Shown here piece by piece: positions 1-8,487 of a stretch of 64,000 bases of DNA (position 1 is the stretch's first letter; the number at the start of each line of letters is the position of its first letter). A model generated the notes under the pieces. It did not search any database. It saw nothing but the letters and a program-made list of their open reading frames with translations, and was not told the DNA's origin. This stretch comes from Nonomuraea purpurea (GTDB lineage Bacteria; Actinomycetota; Actinomycetes; Streptosporangiales; Streptosporangiaceae). The DNA is taken from the NCBI RefSeq assembly GCF_042650645.1, contig NZ_JBHSBI010000032.1, positions 83,647 to 147,646 of the forward strand, written 5' to 3'. The position numbers and the translations under genes were made by a program.

Positions 1-640
1 GCCACTGCTGCATGATCGGGGTGGCCTGCTCCTTCAGCCACTTGCCCTCGCGGTCGGCGATGATCTTGATCTTGGGGTTGGCGGCGATGGCCTCGCGGAA
101 GCCCTTGTCGCGGTCGATCTGCGGCTGGTTGGACATGATGCCGCGCAGCTCCACGATGTTGCCGCCGTTCGGCAGCAGCTTGACGGCCTCCTCCCCGGCC
201 TTCTTGCCGATGAGGACGTTGTCGCCGCCGATGAAGGCGCTGAAGCAGTCGGTGTTCACGGTGCGGTCGAGCACGATGACCGGGATCTTGGCCTCGCACG
301 CCTGCTGGACGGCCGCCGTCAGCGGGGCGGGCTCGGTGGGCGAGACGATGAGCGCGTCGACCTTCTGGGTGATGAAGTTCTGGACCTGGGAGACCTGCGT
401 GGCGCTGGACTGCTTGGCGTCGGCGATCGGCAGCAACTCAATGTCCTGATATTTCTTCATAAAGTGCTGCAACTGCAGGTTGAGCTGCGCCCGGTACGGC
501 TCGGCGTTGTTCGACTGTGAGTACCCCACGACGAACTTCTTGCCGCCCTCGCCGCCCGAGGAAGCCGACGGGGCCGGCGCCTTGGACGCGCACGCGGCGG
601 TCAGCAGCGCGCAGAGCACGATGGTGACGGTCTTCTTCAT
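1..640 (-). CDS. Sugar ABC transporter substrate-binding lipoprotein (CUT2/furanose type), partial
   Basis: The gene starts at ATG 640 and runs off the left edge, so about 213 residues are visible. The N-terminus is a lipoprotein signal: a KK pair, a hydrophobic stretch and a lipobox ending LLTAAC. A Ser/Gly/Pro-rich linker leads into a periplasmic-binding-protein fold (type 4) with GYSQSNNAEPYR and an IPVIVLDRTVNTD strand that resembles furanose-binding YtfQ-like proteins more than ribose-binding RbsB; that comparison is from memory. It would capture a sugar outside the membrane for the permease and ATPase encoded just upstream. Its ATG overlaps the permease stop by 4 bp. Substrate unknown; a furanose is inferred from the GH172 neighbours. 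Confidence 0.85.
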   Translation of the reverse strand, partial: MKKTVTIVLCALLTAACASKAPAPSASSGGEGGKKFVVGYSQSNNAEPYRAQLNLQLQHFMKKYQDIELLPIADAKQSSATQVSQVQNFITQKVDALIVSPTEPAPLTAAVQQACEAKIPVIVLDRTVNTDCFSAFIGGDNVLIGKKAGEEAVKLLPNGGNIVELRGIMSNQPQIDRDKGFREAIAANPKIKIIADREGKWLKEQATPIMQQW

Positions 641-1665
641 GATCGAGACCCTCCTCGGAAGAACGTGAAGAGATCGGGACGCTGCAGGACGACCGCCACG
701 ACGACGATCAGTCCCTTGATCACGAGCTGCCAGTTGTCGCTGACCGCGTTCAGCCCGAGCACGTTGTCGAGCAGCGTCAGGATGAGGGCGCCGACGAACG
801 TGCCCGCGATCGTGCCCTTGCCGCCCGCCAGCGACGCGCCGCCGATGACGGCCGCGGCGATGGCGTCCAGTTCGAACGACTGCCCGGCCTGCGGATCGGC
901 CGAGGCGCTGTAGGCGGCGTCGATCGGCCCGGCGAACCCGGCGAGCATGCCGGACAGCGTGAACACCGCGATCGTGACCGCCGTGACGTTGACGCCGGAC
1001 AGTCTGGCCGCCGTGGGGTTGCCACCGACGGCGTACACGTGCCGGCCGAACCGGGTCTTGGTGAGGATGAGGTGGAAGACGATGCAGACCACGATGAAGG
1101 CCAGCACCGGGTAGTAGACGCGGTCGAACAGGTTGTGCCCGGGGGTGCCGAAGAGCTGGAAGGCCTCCGCCTGCGGCGTCAGCTTCCCGTCGGGGCCGGC
1201 GATCTGGGTGCCGACGCTGACGTTGTCGCTCATCTGCCGGTCCAGGCCGCGCACGACCGACAGCATGGCCAGCGTCATGACGAACGACTGGATGCGCAGC
1301 CAGGCCGTACCGGCGCCGTTCAGGAAACCAAACAAGGCCCCCACCAGCATGCAGACCGGCACGATCTGCCACGGTTCCAGCGAGTACTTCGAGAGCATCA
1401 TCGCCGCCGTCATCGAGGCGATGCCCAGCAGCGAGCCGACGGACAGGTCGATGCCGCCGGTCAGGATCACCAGCGTGACGCCGACGGCCAGGATGCCGCG
1501 CGAGGCGAAGGCGCCGATGGCGTTGGTGAGGTTCGTCTCGTTGAGGAACATCTCGCCCTTGGTGGCGATCCCCACGGCGAGGACCAGCACCAGGCCGATG
1601 TAGGCCTGGGCGGCTCCGAGGGCGGAGAGCGTGCGCCGCGTCCGGCTCTCCCCGGATGTCATCAT
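637..1665 (-). CDS. Sugar ABC transporter permease, CUT2 (RbsC/YtfT-like)
   Basis: This 342-residue polytopic membrane protein starts MMTSGESRTR. It carries the CUT2 permease signature GGIDLSVGS after the second or third membrane segment and many hydrophobic helices throughout. It forms the translocation channel with the ATPase encoded upstream and takes sugar from the lipoprotein encoded downstream. The start chosen is ATG 1665 because ATGA overlaps the ATPase stop exactly; a second in-frame ATG follows immediately. The open frame extends about 90 codons further upstream, but that part lies inside the ATPase gene and is not membrane-like. Length is normal for the family. Confidence 0.9.
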   Translation of the reverse strand: MMTSGESRTRRTLSALGAAQAYIGLVLVLAVGIATKGEMFLNETNLTNAIGAFASRGILAVGVTLVILTGGIDLSVGSLLGIASMTAAMMLSKYSLEPWQIVPVCMLVGALFGFLNGAGTAWLRIQSFVMTLAMLSVVRGLDRQMSDNVSVGTQIAGPDGKLTPQAEAFQLFGTPGHNLFDRVYYPVLAFIVVCIVFHLILTKTRFGRHVYAVGGNPTAARLSGVNVTAVTIAVFTLSGMLAGFAGPIDAAYSASADPQAGQSFELDAIAAAVIGGASLAGGKGTIAGTFVGALILTLLDNVLGLNAVSDNWQLVIKGLIVVVAVVLQRPDLFTFFRGGSRS

Positions 1666-3176
1666 GTGGTCACCTGCTGTCGTGCCATGGCGGCTTCGAG
1701 GATCGCCTCCTGGCTTGCCTGACCCCTGCCGAACTCGCCGGTGATCCGGCCCTCGCAGAGCACGAGGATCCGGTCGCACATGGCCAGCAGCTCGGGCAGC
1801 TCGGAGGAGGCCACGAGCACGCCCTTGCCCGAGGTGGCCAGCTCGGACATCAGCGCGTGGATCTCGGCCTTGGCGCCGACGTCGATGCCGCGGGTGGGCT
1901 CGTCCATGAGGATCAGCGAGGGTGTGGTCAGCAGCCATTTGGCCAGCACGACCTTCTGCTGGTTGCCGCCGGACAGGTTGCCGACCGTGAAGCGGATGCC
2001 GGGGGCCTTGACGCGCAGTTCGCGTACCCGCTCATCGACGGCGGCGTGCTCGCGCCGGGCGTCCACCATCCCGAACCGCAGGAACCGCCCGAGCGAGGGC
2101 AGGCTGGCGTTGAAGGCGATGGTGTTGCCGAGCACGAGGCTCTGTGCCTTGCGGTCCTCGGCGACCAGCGCGACACCGCGCCTGATCGCGCTTTTCGGAC
2201 TTTTCGGCCGGTACAGCCTGCCGCCCAGGCTCATCTTGCCCGCGGCCGCCCTGTGCACGCCGAAGATCGACTCAAGCAGCTCGCTGCGGCCCGCGCCCAT
2301 CAGCCCGGCGACGCCGACGATCTCGCCGGCCCGTACGGACAGGGAGACCTCGCGCAGCGCGGTGCGCCCCGAGCCCTGCTCGCCCGGCACCGACAGCCCT
2401 TCGACCTTCAGCAGCTCCCCGCCCCTGGAGCCGCCCTCGGCCCTCGGGAACAGCTCGCCCAGCGGCCGGCCGACCATCATCTGGATCAGCTCGTCCCGGT
2501 CGACGCCGTCGCGCTCGCCGATGTAACGGCCGTCGCGCAGCACGACCACCCGGTCGGCGATCTCCTCCAGCTCCTCCAGCCGGTGGGAGATGTAGATGAC
2601 GGCCACGCCGCGCCCGGTCAGGTCGCGGATGACCGTGTACAGGCGGCGCACCTCGGCGTCGGCCAGCGCCGAGGTGGGCTCGTCCATGACCAGGACGCGG
2701 ACGTTCTGCGACAGGGCCTTGGCCACCTCGATGAGCTGGCGTTCGGCGATCTTGCACTGTTTGACGAGCCGGCGCGGCGACAGGTCGAGCCCGAGGCCGC
2801 GCAGCAGCTCCGCGGTGCGCGCCTCCATGCCCTTGCGGTCGAGGATCGCGCGCTCCCTGCCGAGGAAGATGTTGTCGGCGATGGACAGCTCGGGCACCAG
2901 ATTGAGCTCCTGGTGGATCATCGCGATCCCGTGCCGCCGGGCGTCCTTGGGCGAGTGGATGTGGGCGACCTGGCCGCCGATCTCGATCTCGCCCTCGTAG
3001 TCCTTGAACACCCCGGCCAGGATGTTCATGAGCGTGGACTTGCCGGCGCCGTTCTCCCCGAGCAGGGCCACCACCTCGCCCTCCCCGACGGTGAGCGAGA
3101 CGCCGTCGAGCGCCCGCACACCGGGGAAGGACTTGCCGATGGCCCGCATCGCCAGGATGGTCACCGCAGGCTCCAT
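1662..3176 (-). CDS. Sugar ABC transporter ATP-binding protein, CUT2 (RbsA-like, two ABC domains)
   Basis: The 504-residue protein has two ATPase halves, as in RbsA. The first has Walker A GENGAGKST at about residues 40-48 and Walker B VLVMDEPTSAL. The second has a degenerate Walker A (GLMGAGRSE), an LSGGNQQK signature and ILMDEPTRGIDVGAK. The degenerate second site is normal for this family. It energises import of a monosaccharide through the downstream permease. The start chosen is ATG 3176 (MEPAVTILAMRAIGKSF), overlapping the end of the GH172 gene by 16 bp; a shorter start at the second Met (3149) is possible. It is co-transcribed with the isomerase and GH172 genes. Confidence 0.92.
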   Translation of the reverse strand: MEPAVTILAMRAIGKSFPGVRALDGVSLTVGEGEVVALLGENGAGKSTLMNILAGVFKDYEGEIEIGGQVAHIHSPKDARRHGIAMIHQELNLVPELSIADNIFLGRERAILDRKGMEARTAELLRGLGLDLSPRRLVKQCKIAERQLIEVAKALSQNVRVLVMDEPTSALADAEVRRLYTVIRDLTGRGVAVIYISHRLEELEEIADRVVVLRDGRYIGERDGVDRDELIQMMVGRPLGELFPRAEGGSRGGELLKVEGLSVPGEQGSGRTALREVSLSVRAGEIVGVAGLMGAGRSELLESIFGVHRAAAGKMSLGGRLYRPKSPKSAIRRGVALVAEDRKAQSLVLGNTIAFNASLPSLGRFLRFGMVDARREHAAVDERVRELRVKAPGIRFTVGNLSGGNQQKVVLAKWLLTTPSLILMDEPTRGIDVGAKAEIHALMSELATSGKGVLVASSELPELLAMCDRILVLCEGRITGEFGRGQASQEAILEAAMARQQVTT

Positions 3177-5653
3177 GCCGTGTAGGAGGCCGCCGACCAG
3201 GGAGTCTTCGGGGTGAGCCGGACGGTGATCTCGCCTGCGCCGCGGGTGGCCGCCGCCGGGATCTGGTAGACGTCCTCCAGCCACTTGCGGCTCTGGTTGC
3301 CGAGCGGCTGCACCCAGTCGGGCAGCCGCCGCCCGTTCACGGTGACCTCGGCGTGCTGCCCCGCGGTGCTCTGGTCGCCCGTGCGGCGCAGCTCCACGCC
3401 CCGGTTGTTCTTGTCGATCTTCAGCGTGAAGCCGATCGGGGCCTCGGTGACTCGGTGGGCGGCCTTGAGCTTGTCGGTGTTCCTGAAGTCGCCCTCGAAC
3501 GCGGACTCCAGCGTGACCGGCTCGCCCTGGCCGGTGTAGCCGTGCGCGCGCTCGCTGGCCGGGTCGCCGACGGTGAGCGAGTCGGTGCGGGTCGTGGCGT
3601 TCTTCCCCGAGCCGTACCAGTAGGCGGTGGAGGAGTAGACGCCCTCGACGTCGTTGGTCCAGCCGTGCTCGATGTCGAAGGTGATCGCGCTGCCGAACGG
3701 GACGGCGTCGCCGATCATCAGCCGGTAGGCGCCGGTGCAGTCATTGTCCGCCGGGCAGCCGGTCGCCGGGGCCAGGTGGGCGGGGTTGCCGTGGAAGGGG
3801 GTGTTGAAGGTCTCGCGGTTGAAGTACCAGCCGGCCTGGTAGAAGTCCTCGGTGCCGGTGCCGTGGATCTGCGGGGTGCGCGAGCCGTCCACGTAGACGC
3901 GCTCGTCGCCCTCCAGGTAGTTGCGGTTCGTGGGGCCGCGCATGGTGTGGGTGACGCCGACGAACTTGCCCTGGCCGGTGGCCCGCAGGAAGGGCCAGCT
4001 CTTGCCGGGGGTGGTGGCGCCGGCGCGGGATTGCGTCCTGAAATAACCGATATTTCCTGCCATCGGGCGGTTGGTCGACGTGACGGACGCCTGCCCCTCG
4101 ACGGTCCTGTCAGAGTCGTTGAACAGCTCGACCGTGGCGCCCGTCCGGTACGGCATCGGCCACCACGCCGCCATCGCGCTCGTCGCCGCGTCGACCTCGT
4201 ACATCATCGACTTGACCGGCATCATCGCGTGGCCGGTGCCGAAGAACTCCCCGACCGGCGAGTCCACGGTCCGCGTCCCGTCGAACACGATCCTCAGCCG
4301 CAGCCCCTGCAGGACCTCCTGCGCCTGCCGCACCTTGGCCAGCCGGGCCTCGTCCATCGGGAAGGCGAAGGTCCGCTCCCCCTGCCAGGTCTGGGCGACG
4401 ATCTTGTACTGGTGCGCGGCCTCGTTCGCGGCGTCGCCCACGTCCACGGTGTCGGTACGCCGGCCCGCGCTGTCCACCCAGTAGGTGAACTCGTTGTAGT
4501 CGAGGTCGGAGGAGACGAACACGTTCTTGACCGTGATCTGCGACTTGCCCTTGGTCGCGGCGGCCGGCAGGTCGACCACCTCCTCGGCCCACATCCCGGA
4601 GGCGCCCAGCTTGCTCGGCGCCCACTGGGCGGCCTCCTGGCCGTCCACCAGCACCTTGGCGACCTGCCTGCCGAGGGCCGGGTCGATGCGCCTGGTCAGC
4701 CGCACGCCGTCGTTGGCGGGGTCGATCTTCACGGTGAACTCGCTGGAGCCGCCCCTGCCGAACGCCCGGCCCTCGTCGGCCTCGGTGTCCGGCAGCACCT
4801 GCTCGGCCTGGGGCAGCCGCAGGCGGATCGCGGACAGCAGACCGGAGCCGTTCGTGCGCGCCAGCCGTACGGACTGGCCGGGGGCGAGCCTGACCGCGGC
4901 GTCCTGCGTGCGCGCGCCCGGGAGCGCCGGCTTGGGGTCGCCGCCCGCCTTGAACCGGTCGATCACGTCCTGCGCCTTGTCGGCGGGGTCGAACGTGCGC
5001 ACGCCCTCGGCGTCGGCGAACGTGCGGTAGGTGACGTGGTGGAAGAGCGGGTTGTGCTCGGTGGTGATGCGCATCGACTGGCGGTACGGCATCGGCACCG
5101 CGACGTACACGCCGCCGGAGCTCTGGTCGGCGTTGCCCACGAGCGGGTAGGCGAAGGGGGCGCCGAGCTTGCCGTTCACCAGGTCCTGCAGGCTCCTCTC
5201 CACGACCTTGCGGCCGTCGAGCTCGATCGTGATCTTGCCGGTGCGGGTGACGTCGCCGCCGTCCCTGGTGAACCAGATGGACTGCACCTCGCCCGCCCCG
5301 GTGTGCTCGGCGATCACGCACGAGGTGCCGAGGGTGCGCAGGCAGGAGTAGGTGCCCTCGAAGCCGTCGTTGTTGTCGGCGGTGCGGTCGAAGCTGGAGA
5401 ACTGCTTGGTCTGGACGCCGGTGGTCAGCTCAGGCAGCCGGTCGAGCCGCCGGTAGACGTCCCACCCGACCGGGCCCTTGTCCGTCACGGCCTGCCGCGC
5501 GAAGGCGGGAACCGCCGTCGTCCCGGTCTGCTGCGCGTGGGCGGGAACCGCCGTCGTCCCGGTCTGCTGCGCGTGGGCGGGGACCGCCGTCGTCCCGGCC
5601 GCGAGAGCGGCGGTGAGCGCGAGAATGGAAAACCGCTGAAGCCTACGCCGCAT
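3161..5653 (-). CDS. Secreted GH172 (DUF2961) glycoside hydrolase, two-part
   Basis: The protein has about 830 residues from ATG 5653. It begins with an Arg-rich n-region and a hydrophobic core (FSILALTAALAAG), then a signal-peptidase region that is tandemly repeated. The mature part has the DUF2961 hallmarks SSFDRTADNNDGF near the N-terminus and HGTGTEDFYQAGWYFN in the middle, followed by a beta-rich C-terminal extension. Characterised GH172 enzymes act on fructofuranosides (difructose dianhydride) or D-arabinofuranosides, which is established family knowledge; the substrate here is inferred. It overlaps the isomerase gene by 11 bp and the ATPase gene by 16 bp, so it belongs to the uptake operon. 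It probably releases furanose sugars outside the cell for the CUT2 transporter. Confidence 0.85.
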   Translation of the reverse strand: MRRRLQRFSILALTAALAAGTTAVPAHAQQTGTTAVPAHAQQTGTTAVPAFARQAVTDKGPVGWDVYRRLDRLPELTTGVQTKQFSSFDRTADNNDGFEGTYSCLRTLGTSCVIAEHTGAGEVQSIWFTRDGGDVTRTGKITIELDGRKVVERSLQDLVNGKLGAPFAYPLVGNADQSSGGVYVAVPMPYRQSMRITTEHNPLFHHVTYRTFADAEGVRTFDPADKAQDVIDRFKAGGDPKPALPGARTQDAAVRLAPGQSVRLARTNGSGLLSAIRLRLPQAEQVLPDTEADEGRAFGRGGSSEFTVKIDPANDGVRLTRRIDPALGRQVAKVLVDGQEAAQWAPSKLGASGMWAEEVVDLPAAATKGKSQITVKNVFVSSDLDYNEFTYWVDSAGRRTDTVDVGDAANEAAHQYKIVAQTWQGERTFAFPMDEARLAKVRQAQEVLQGLRLRIVFDGTRTVDSPVGEFFGTGHAMMPVKSMMYEVDAATSAMAAWWPMPYRTGATVELFNDSDRTVEGQASVTSTNRPMAGNIGYFRTQSRAGATTPGKSWPFLRATGQGKFVGVTHTMRGPTNRNYLEGDERVYVDGSRTPQIHGTGTEDFYQAGWYFNRETFNTPFHGNPAHLAPATGCPADNDCTGAYRLMIGDAVPFGSAITFDIEHGWTNDVEGVYSSTAYWYGSGKNATTRTDSLTVGDPASERAHGYTGQGEPVTLESAFEGDFRNTDKLKAAHRVTEAPIGFTLKIDKNNRGVELRRTGDQSTAGQHAEVTVNGRRLPDWVQPLGNQSRKWLEDVYQIPAAATRGAGEITVRLTPKTPWSAASYTAWSLR
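5505..5598. repeat. 36-bp tandem repeat (about 2.6 copies) inside a signal peptide
   Basis: Copies start at 5505, 5541 and 5577 (last one partial) with a 36-bp period. In the minus-strand reading frame each unit encodes 12 residues, TTAVPAHAQQTG, so the candidate signal-peptidase site (AHA before QQ) is present twice and a variant (AFA before RQ) follows. The length is a multiple of three, so frame is preserved. This looks like recent slippage or duplication in a signal-peptide C-region. Confidence 0.9.
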
Positions 5654-7058
5654 CGCCGAACCCCTCGAACTCGACGCCGAGCTGGTCACACACCGCCCGC
5701 AGCTCCGCGACGTAGTCGCCGGGCACCGCGTGGATGTGGTTGGAGCCGAACCGGCCGAGGAACTCGGTGGCCGGCACGTGCAGCCTGGTGAAGGCGTGCG
5801 GCCACTCGAACGTCGACTGGCGGGCCATCGCCTCGTTGGTGGCGTCGTCGTACAGCTCGAAGTCGCCGCGCATCACGTGCATCCGGTACGCGCCGTCCCT
5901 GCGGGTGAGCCGCGCGAACGTGGCGGCGCCCGGCGCCGCCAGGTGGTGCACGCTGGCGCCGCCCGCCGGGAAGAAGAACACCTCGGGGTGGAAGTGGGTC
6001 TTCGCCAGGTTCTCCGCGGGGTCGTCGGAGCGGGCGGCGTACCAGGTGGCGTGCTGGCCCGAGTTGCACAGGTCCCACACGTCCTTGTCGGCGTGGTAGT
6101 GCCGCACGTCGGCGAACAGCACCGGGTCGCCGCTCAGCAGTTTGAGGATCTGCATGGTCAGCGCGCCGTCCATGTCGGCCTCGGTGGCGCAGACGTGCGT
6201 CTCCTTGGGGCCCTCCCAGTCGTAGGGGTCGTTGAGGAATGCCTCGGCGATGTCCATCGTGCAGAAGTGGGTGGTCAGCTCGGGCTGGCCCTTGATGCCC
6301 GAGAAGTCCAGGTTCCACTCGTCGATGAGCTCGCGCATCGCGTAGTACGTGCGGATCTGCCGTTCCAGCAGCTCAGGCGTGAGCTGCTTGCCGTCGTAGT
6401 GGACGTTGCCCTTGGTCTCGAGCCATTCGCGAGCCTCCTTCACCCTGGTCTGGGACGCGTTCTCGCTGCGGCGCACGATCTCCCACTGGTCGATCTCCTC
6501 GACGTCCACGCCGAACGTGCGCATCCACTGGTCGGTGTTGGCGACGGCGGTGTACATGCCCATGGGCCGGCCGCCGATCCGCCCGAACGTGGAACCGCGC
6601 AGCCCGCGCACGGCCTGCGCGGCCCGTACCTCGACGAGCACCCGCTCCCTGACGGCGGGATCCTCGATGTCACCCCAGGCGCGGGCGTGCACCCGCCCGA
6701 TCTGGTCCAGCCCTCCGCCGCCGGCGAGCATGCCGACCATGCCCGGCTGGGCCGGGTCGATGTTGGCCATCAGCAGCAGCGGCCCGGGGGTCGCCTCGGC
6801 GGCCAGCATCGTGAAGTGCGGGAAGGCCCAGACCGCGTAGTTGAAGATCGTCAAGTCGGGCCGCTGGTCGGCCAGCCAGCGCGCCTGGGAGGTGGCCAGC
6901 TCGTTCGTCCACACGATCTCCGGCGCCACGATCACCTCGTGCCCGTCCTTCCGCAGGGCCTCCGCCAGGGCGGTGGTGGCGGTGGTGATGTGGTCGACGA
7001 GATCGCGGGCGACGAAGTCCCGTCCGTCCGAGATGCTCAGCACTCCGATACGTGCCAC
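5643..7058 (-). CDS. L-fucose/L-arabinose isomerase family protein
   Basis: The 471-residue protein starts at GTG 7058, seven bases after GGAGG. The fold is that of the fucose/arabinose isomerases: an N-terminal Rossmann-like region (DLTIFNYAVWAFPHFTML), a central CATEADMDGALTMQI segment supplying the acidic metal and catalytic residues, DVRHYHADKDVWDL, and a C-terminal SNHIHAVPGDY. FucI-type enzymes interconvert L-fucose/L-fuculose and also D-arabinose/D-ribulose; AraA-type enzymes use L-arabinose. No kinase or aldolase gene is nearby. It is the first gene of unit A, directly downstream of a LacI-type operator pair. With GH172 enzymes as neighbours, a D-arabinose isomerase role is attractive but unproven. 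Confidence 0.8.
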   Translation of the reverse strand: MARIGVLSISDGRDFVARDLVDHITTATTALAEALRKDGHEVIVAPEIVWTNELATSQARWLADQRPDLTIFNYAVWAFPHFTMLAAEATPGPLLLMANIDPAQPGMVGMLAGGGGLDQIGRVHARAWGDIEDPAVRERVLVEVRAAQAVRGLRGSTFGRIGGRPMGMYTAVANTDQWMRTFGVDVEEIDQWEIVRRSENASQTRVKEAREWLETKGNVHYDGKQLTPELLERQIRTYYAMRELIDEWNLDFSGIKGQPELTTHFCTMDIAEAFLNDPYDWEGPKETHVCATEADMDGALTMQILKLLSGDPVLFADVRHYHADKDVWDLCNSGQHATWYAARSDDPAENLAKTHFHPEVFFFPAGGASVHHLAAPGAATFARLTRRDGAYRMHVMRGDFELYDDATNEAMARQSTFEWPHAFTRLHVPATEFLGRFGSNHIHAVPGDYVAELRAVCDQLGVEFEGFGDAA

Positions 7059-7090
7059 GGCTGTTGACCTCCAGGGGGGTGATGTTTCTG

Positions 7091-7119
7091 GGAAATCGAT
7101 TGCCCAGAAATCGATTTCC
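7091..7119. promoter_or_regulatory. Tandem LacI-type operators for the isomerase operon
   Basis: Two palindromic cores AATCGATT lie at 7094-7101 and 7109-7116, 15 bp apart, each within a longer GGAAATCGATT / AAATCGATTTCC arm. They sit immediately downstream of the -10 box at 7124-7129, covering the expected transcription start. An imperfect third copy, AACCGATTT, is at 7184-7192, upstream of the -35 box. The same core occurs at 8477-8484 and 12736-12743. The natural regulator is the LacI-family protein encoded at 7445-8446; this is inference from position. Confidence 0.75.
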
Positions 7120-7123
7120 CCTC

Positions 7124-7152
7124 AAGCTAGATCTCCCCTTGAAGACCGTCAA
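7124..7152 (-). promoter_or_regulatory. Sigma70-type promoter of the isomerase-GH172-CUT2 operon
   Basis: On the minus strand TTGACG (7147-7152) and TAGCTT (7124-7129) are separated by 17 bp; the start of transcription would be near 7117, inside the operator pair. The layout is nearly identical to the promoter at 12751-12779. The remainder of this 386-bp gap (7153-7444) carries only the imperfect third operator and no credible gene. Confidence 0.7.
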
Positions 7153-7444
7153 TGCCGCGTCACATCACAGAATCGCAACGGTGAACCGATTTCCCACAAC
7201 GGCCTTACCGCCCCAGGAACCGCATCCACGGCCCCCTGGACACGTCCGCACCGCACAGGGACATGGTTCAGAACCCGCCGCACGAGGGCGTTTGAGAGGA
7301 CCCGCACCACCACCACGCCGCCGCCGAGACAGCCAGAACCGCATCACGACGTCGTGGCCTGATCGCCGCTGCCAACGTGGCCCAGCGCGTCAGGCCGCAG
7401 TGTGAGCGGCGCACTCTTCGGCGACACCGTGTCGACTTCGGAGC

Positions 7445-8446
7445 TCAGGGGTTACGGGGCGACGAGCTTTCGCGTGGGTGGAGTTCCGTCTGCAGCACCA
7501 TTCGGACAGCGGGACGGGCCGGGTTGTCGATCCGGTCCATCAACAGTTGCGCCGCCGCCCGCCCGAGCTCGTACGTGGGCTGCCGAACCGTGCTCAGCCC
7601 GGGACGGAACAGCCGCGCCCACGGAATGTCGTCGAACCCGATCACCCCCACCCGCCCGGGGATCGAAACCCCGCGTTCGGACAGGCACTCCACGGCCCCC
7701 ACCGTCATCAGGTTGTTGGCCGCGAAGACGGCGTCCATCTCCACCCCGTCGTCCAGCAGCCCGGCCAGGGCCGAGTACCCGCCCTCCTCCCGGAAGTCGG
7801 CGTGCCGGATGAGCGTGCGGTCGGACGACAGTCCGAAGGCGCGCAGCGCCCGCTGGTAGCCGCGCAACCGCTGCATGGCCGTCGACATGCGGCGCGGCCC
7901 GGTGATGCAGGCGATCCGCCGGTAGCCGGACTCCAGCAAATGGGTGGTGGCCATCTCGGCGCCTTTCTCGTTGTCGACGAGTACGGCGTCCACCTCGGTC
8001 TGGGCCAGTTCCCTGTCGATGGTGACCACGGCGGTCCCCGCGGCGACGAGGGCGCTGATGTCCGACGAGTCGTCCGCCGGCGAGATGATCACCCCGGCCA
8101 CGTTGTCGGCCAGCGCCACCGCGATGTACTCGGCCTCTCTGGCCCGGTTCTCGTCGGTGTTGCACAGGACGACGGAGTAGCCGAACTGCCGGCCCCCGTC
8201 CTCCACCCCGCGTACGAGCGAGGTGAAGAACGGGTTGCCGACGTCGGAGACGAGCACCGCCCACAGTGTGGTCTGCCTGCGCCTGAGGTTGCGCGCGACG
8301 CCGTTGGGCCGGTAGCCGAGCTCCCGCACCGCCGCGTGCACGCGTGCCGCCAGCTCCGGGTTGACCGTGGAGCGGCCGTTGAGCACGCGGGAGACCGTAG
8401 CGGCGGAGACCCCGGCGTGCCGGGCGACATCTTGGATCTTGAGCAA
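7445..8446 (-). CDS. LacI-family transcriptional repressor
   Basis: This 333-residue protein opens with a textbook LacI helix-turn-helix (KIQDVARHAGVSAATVSRVL, residues 3-22) and hinge (NGRSTVNPELAARVHAAV), followed by a periplasmic-binding-like effector domain (ADNVAGVIISPADDS, GVIGFDDIPWARLFRPGLS). The start is a TTG at 8446; the only other upstream in-frame candidate is an ATT, and an upstream ATG is out of frame. It lies 36 bp after a GH172 gene at the end of unit B, with an AATCGATT operator in that gap. It probably represses both sugar operons and releases on binding a sugar ligand. Confidence 0.92.
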   Translation of the reverse strand: MLKIQDVARHAGVSAATVSRVLNGRSTVNPELAARVHAAVRELGYRPNGVARNLRRRQTTLWAVLVSDVGNPFFTSLVRGVEDGGRQFGYSVVLCNTDENRAREAEYIAVALADNVAGVIISPADDSSDISALVAAGTAVVTIDRELAQTEVDAVLVDNEKGAEMATTHLLESGYRRIACITGPRRMSTAMQRLRGYQRALRAFGLSSDRTLIRHADFREEGGYSALAGLLDDGVEMDAVFAANNLMTVGAVECLSERGVSIPGRVGVIGFDDIPWARLFRPGLSTVRQPTYELGRAAAQLLMDRIDNPARPAVRMVLQTELHPRESSSPRNP

Positions 8447-8473
8447 CCTCGTCCCATTCTCATCGCAGGCAAA

Positions 8474-8487
8474 GGAAATCGATTACC
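8474..8487. promoter_or_regulatory. LacI-type operator upstream of lacI
   Basis: GGAAATCGATTACC contains the same AATCGATT core (8477-8484) as the operators at the two operon promoters. It overlaps the stop codon of the GH172 gene and lies 30 bp before the TTG start of the repressor. No good -35/-10 pair is obvious nearby, so it may give autoregulation or act as an auxiliary site. Confidence 0.65.

Noticed and set aside
3353..5791. Plus-strand open frame of about 810 codons opposite the GH172 gene
   Set aside because: Antisense shadow; Val/Arg/Gly-rich composition and no motifs, while the minus strand has a signal peptide and GH172 motifs.
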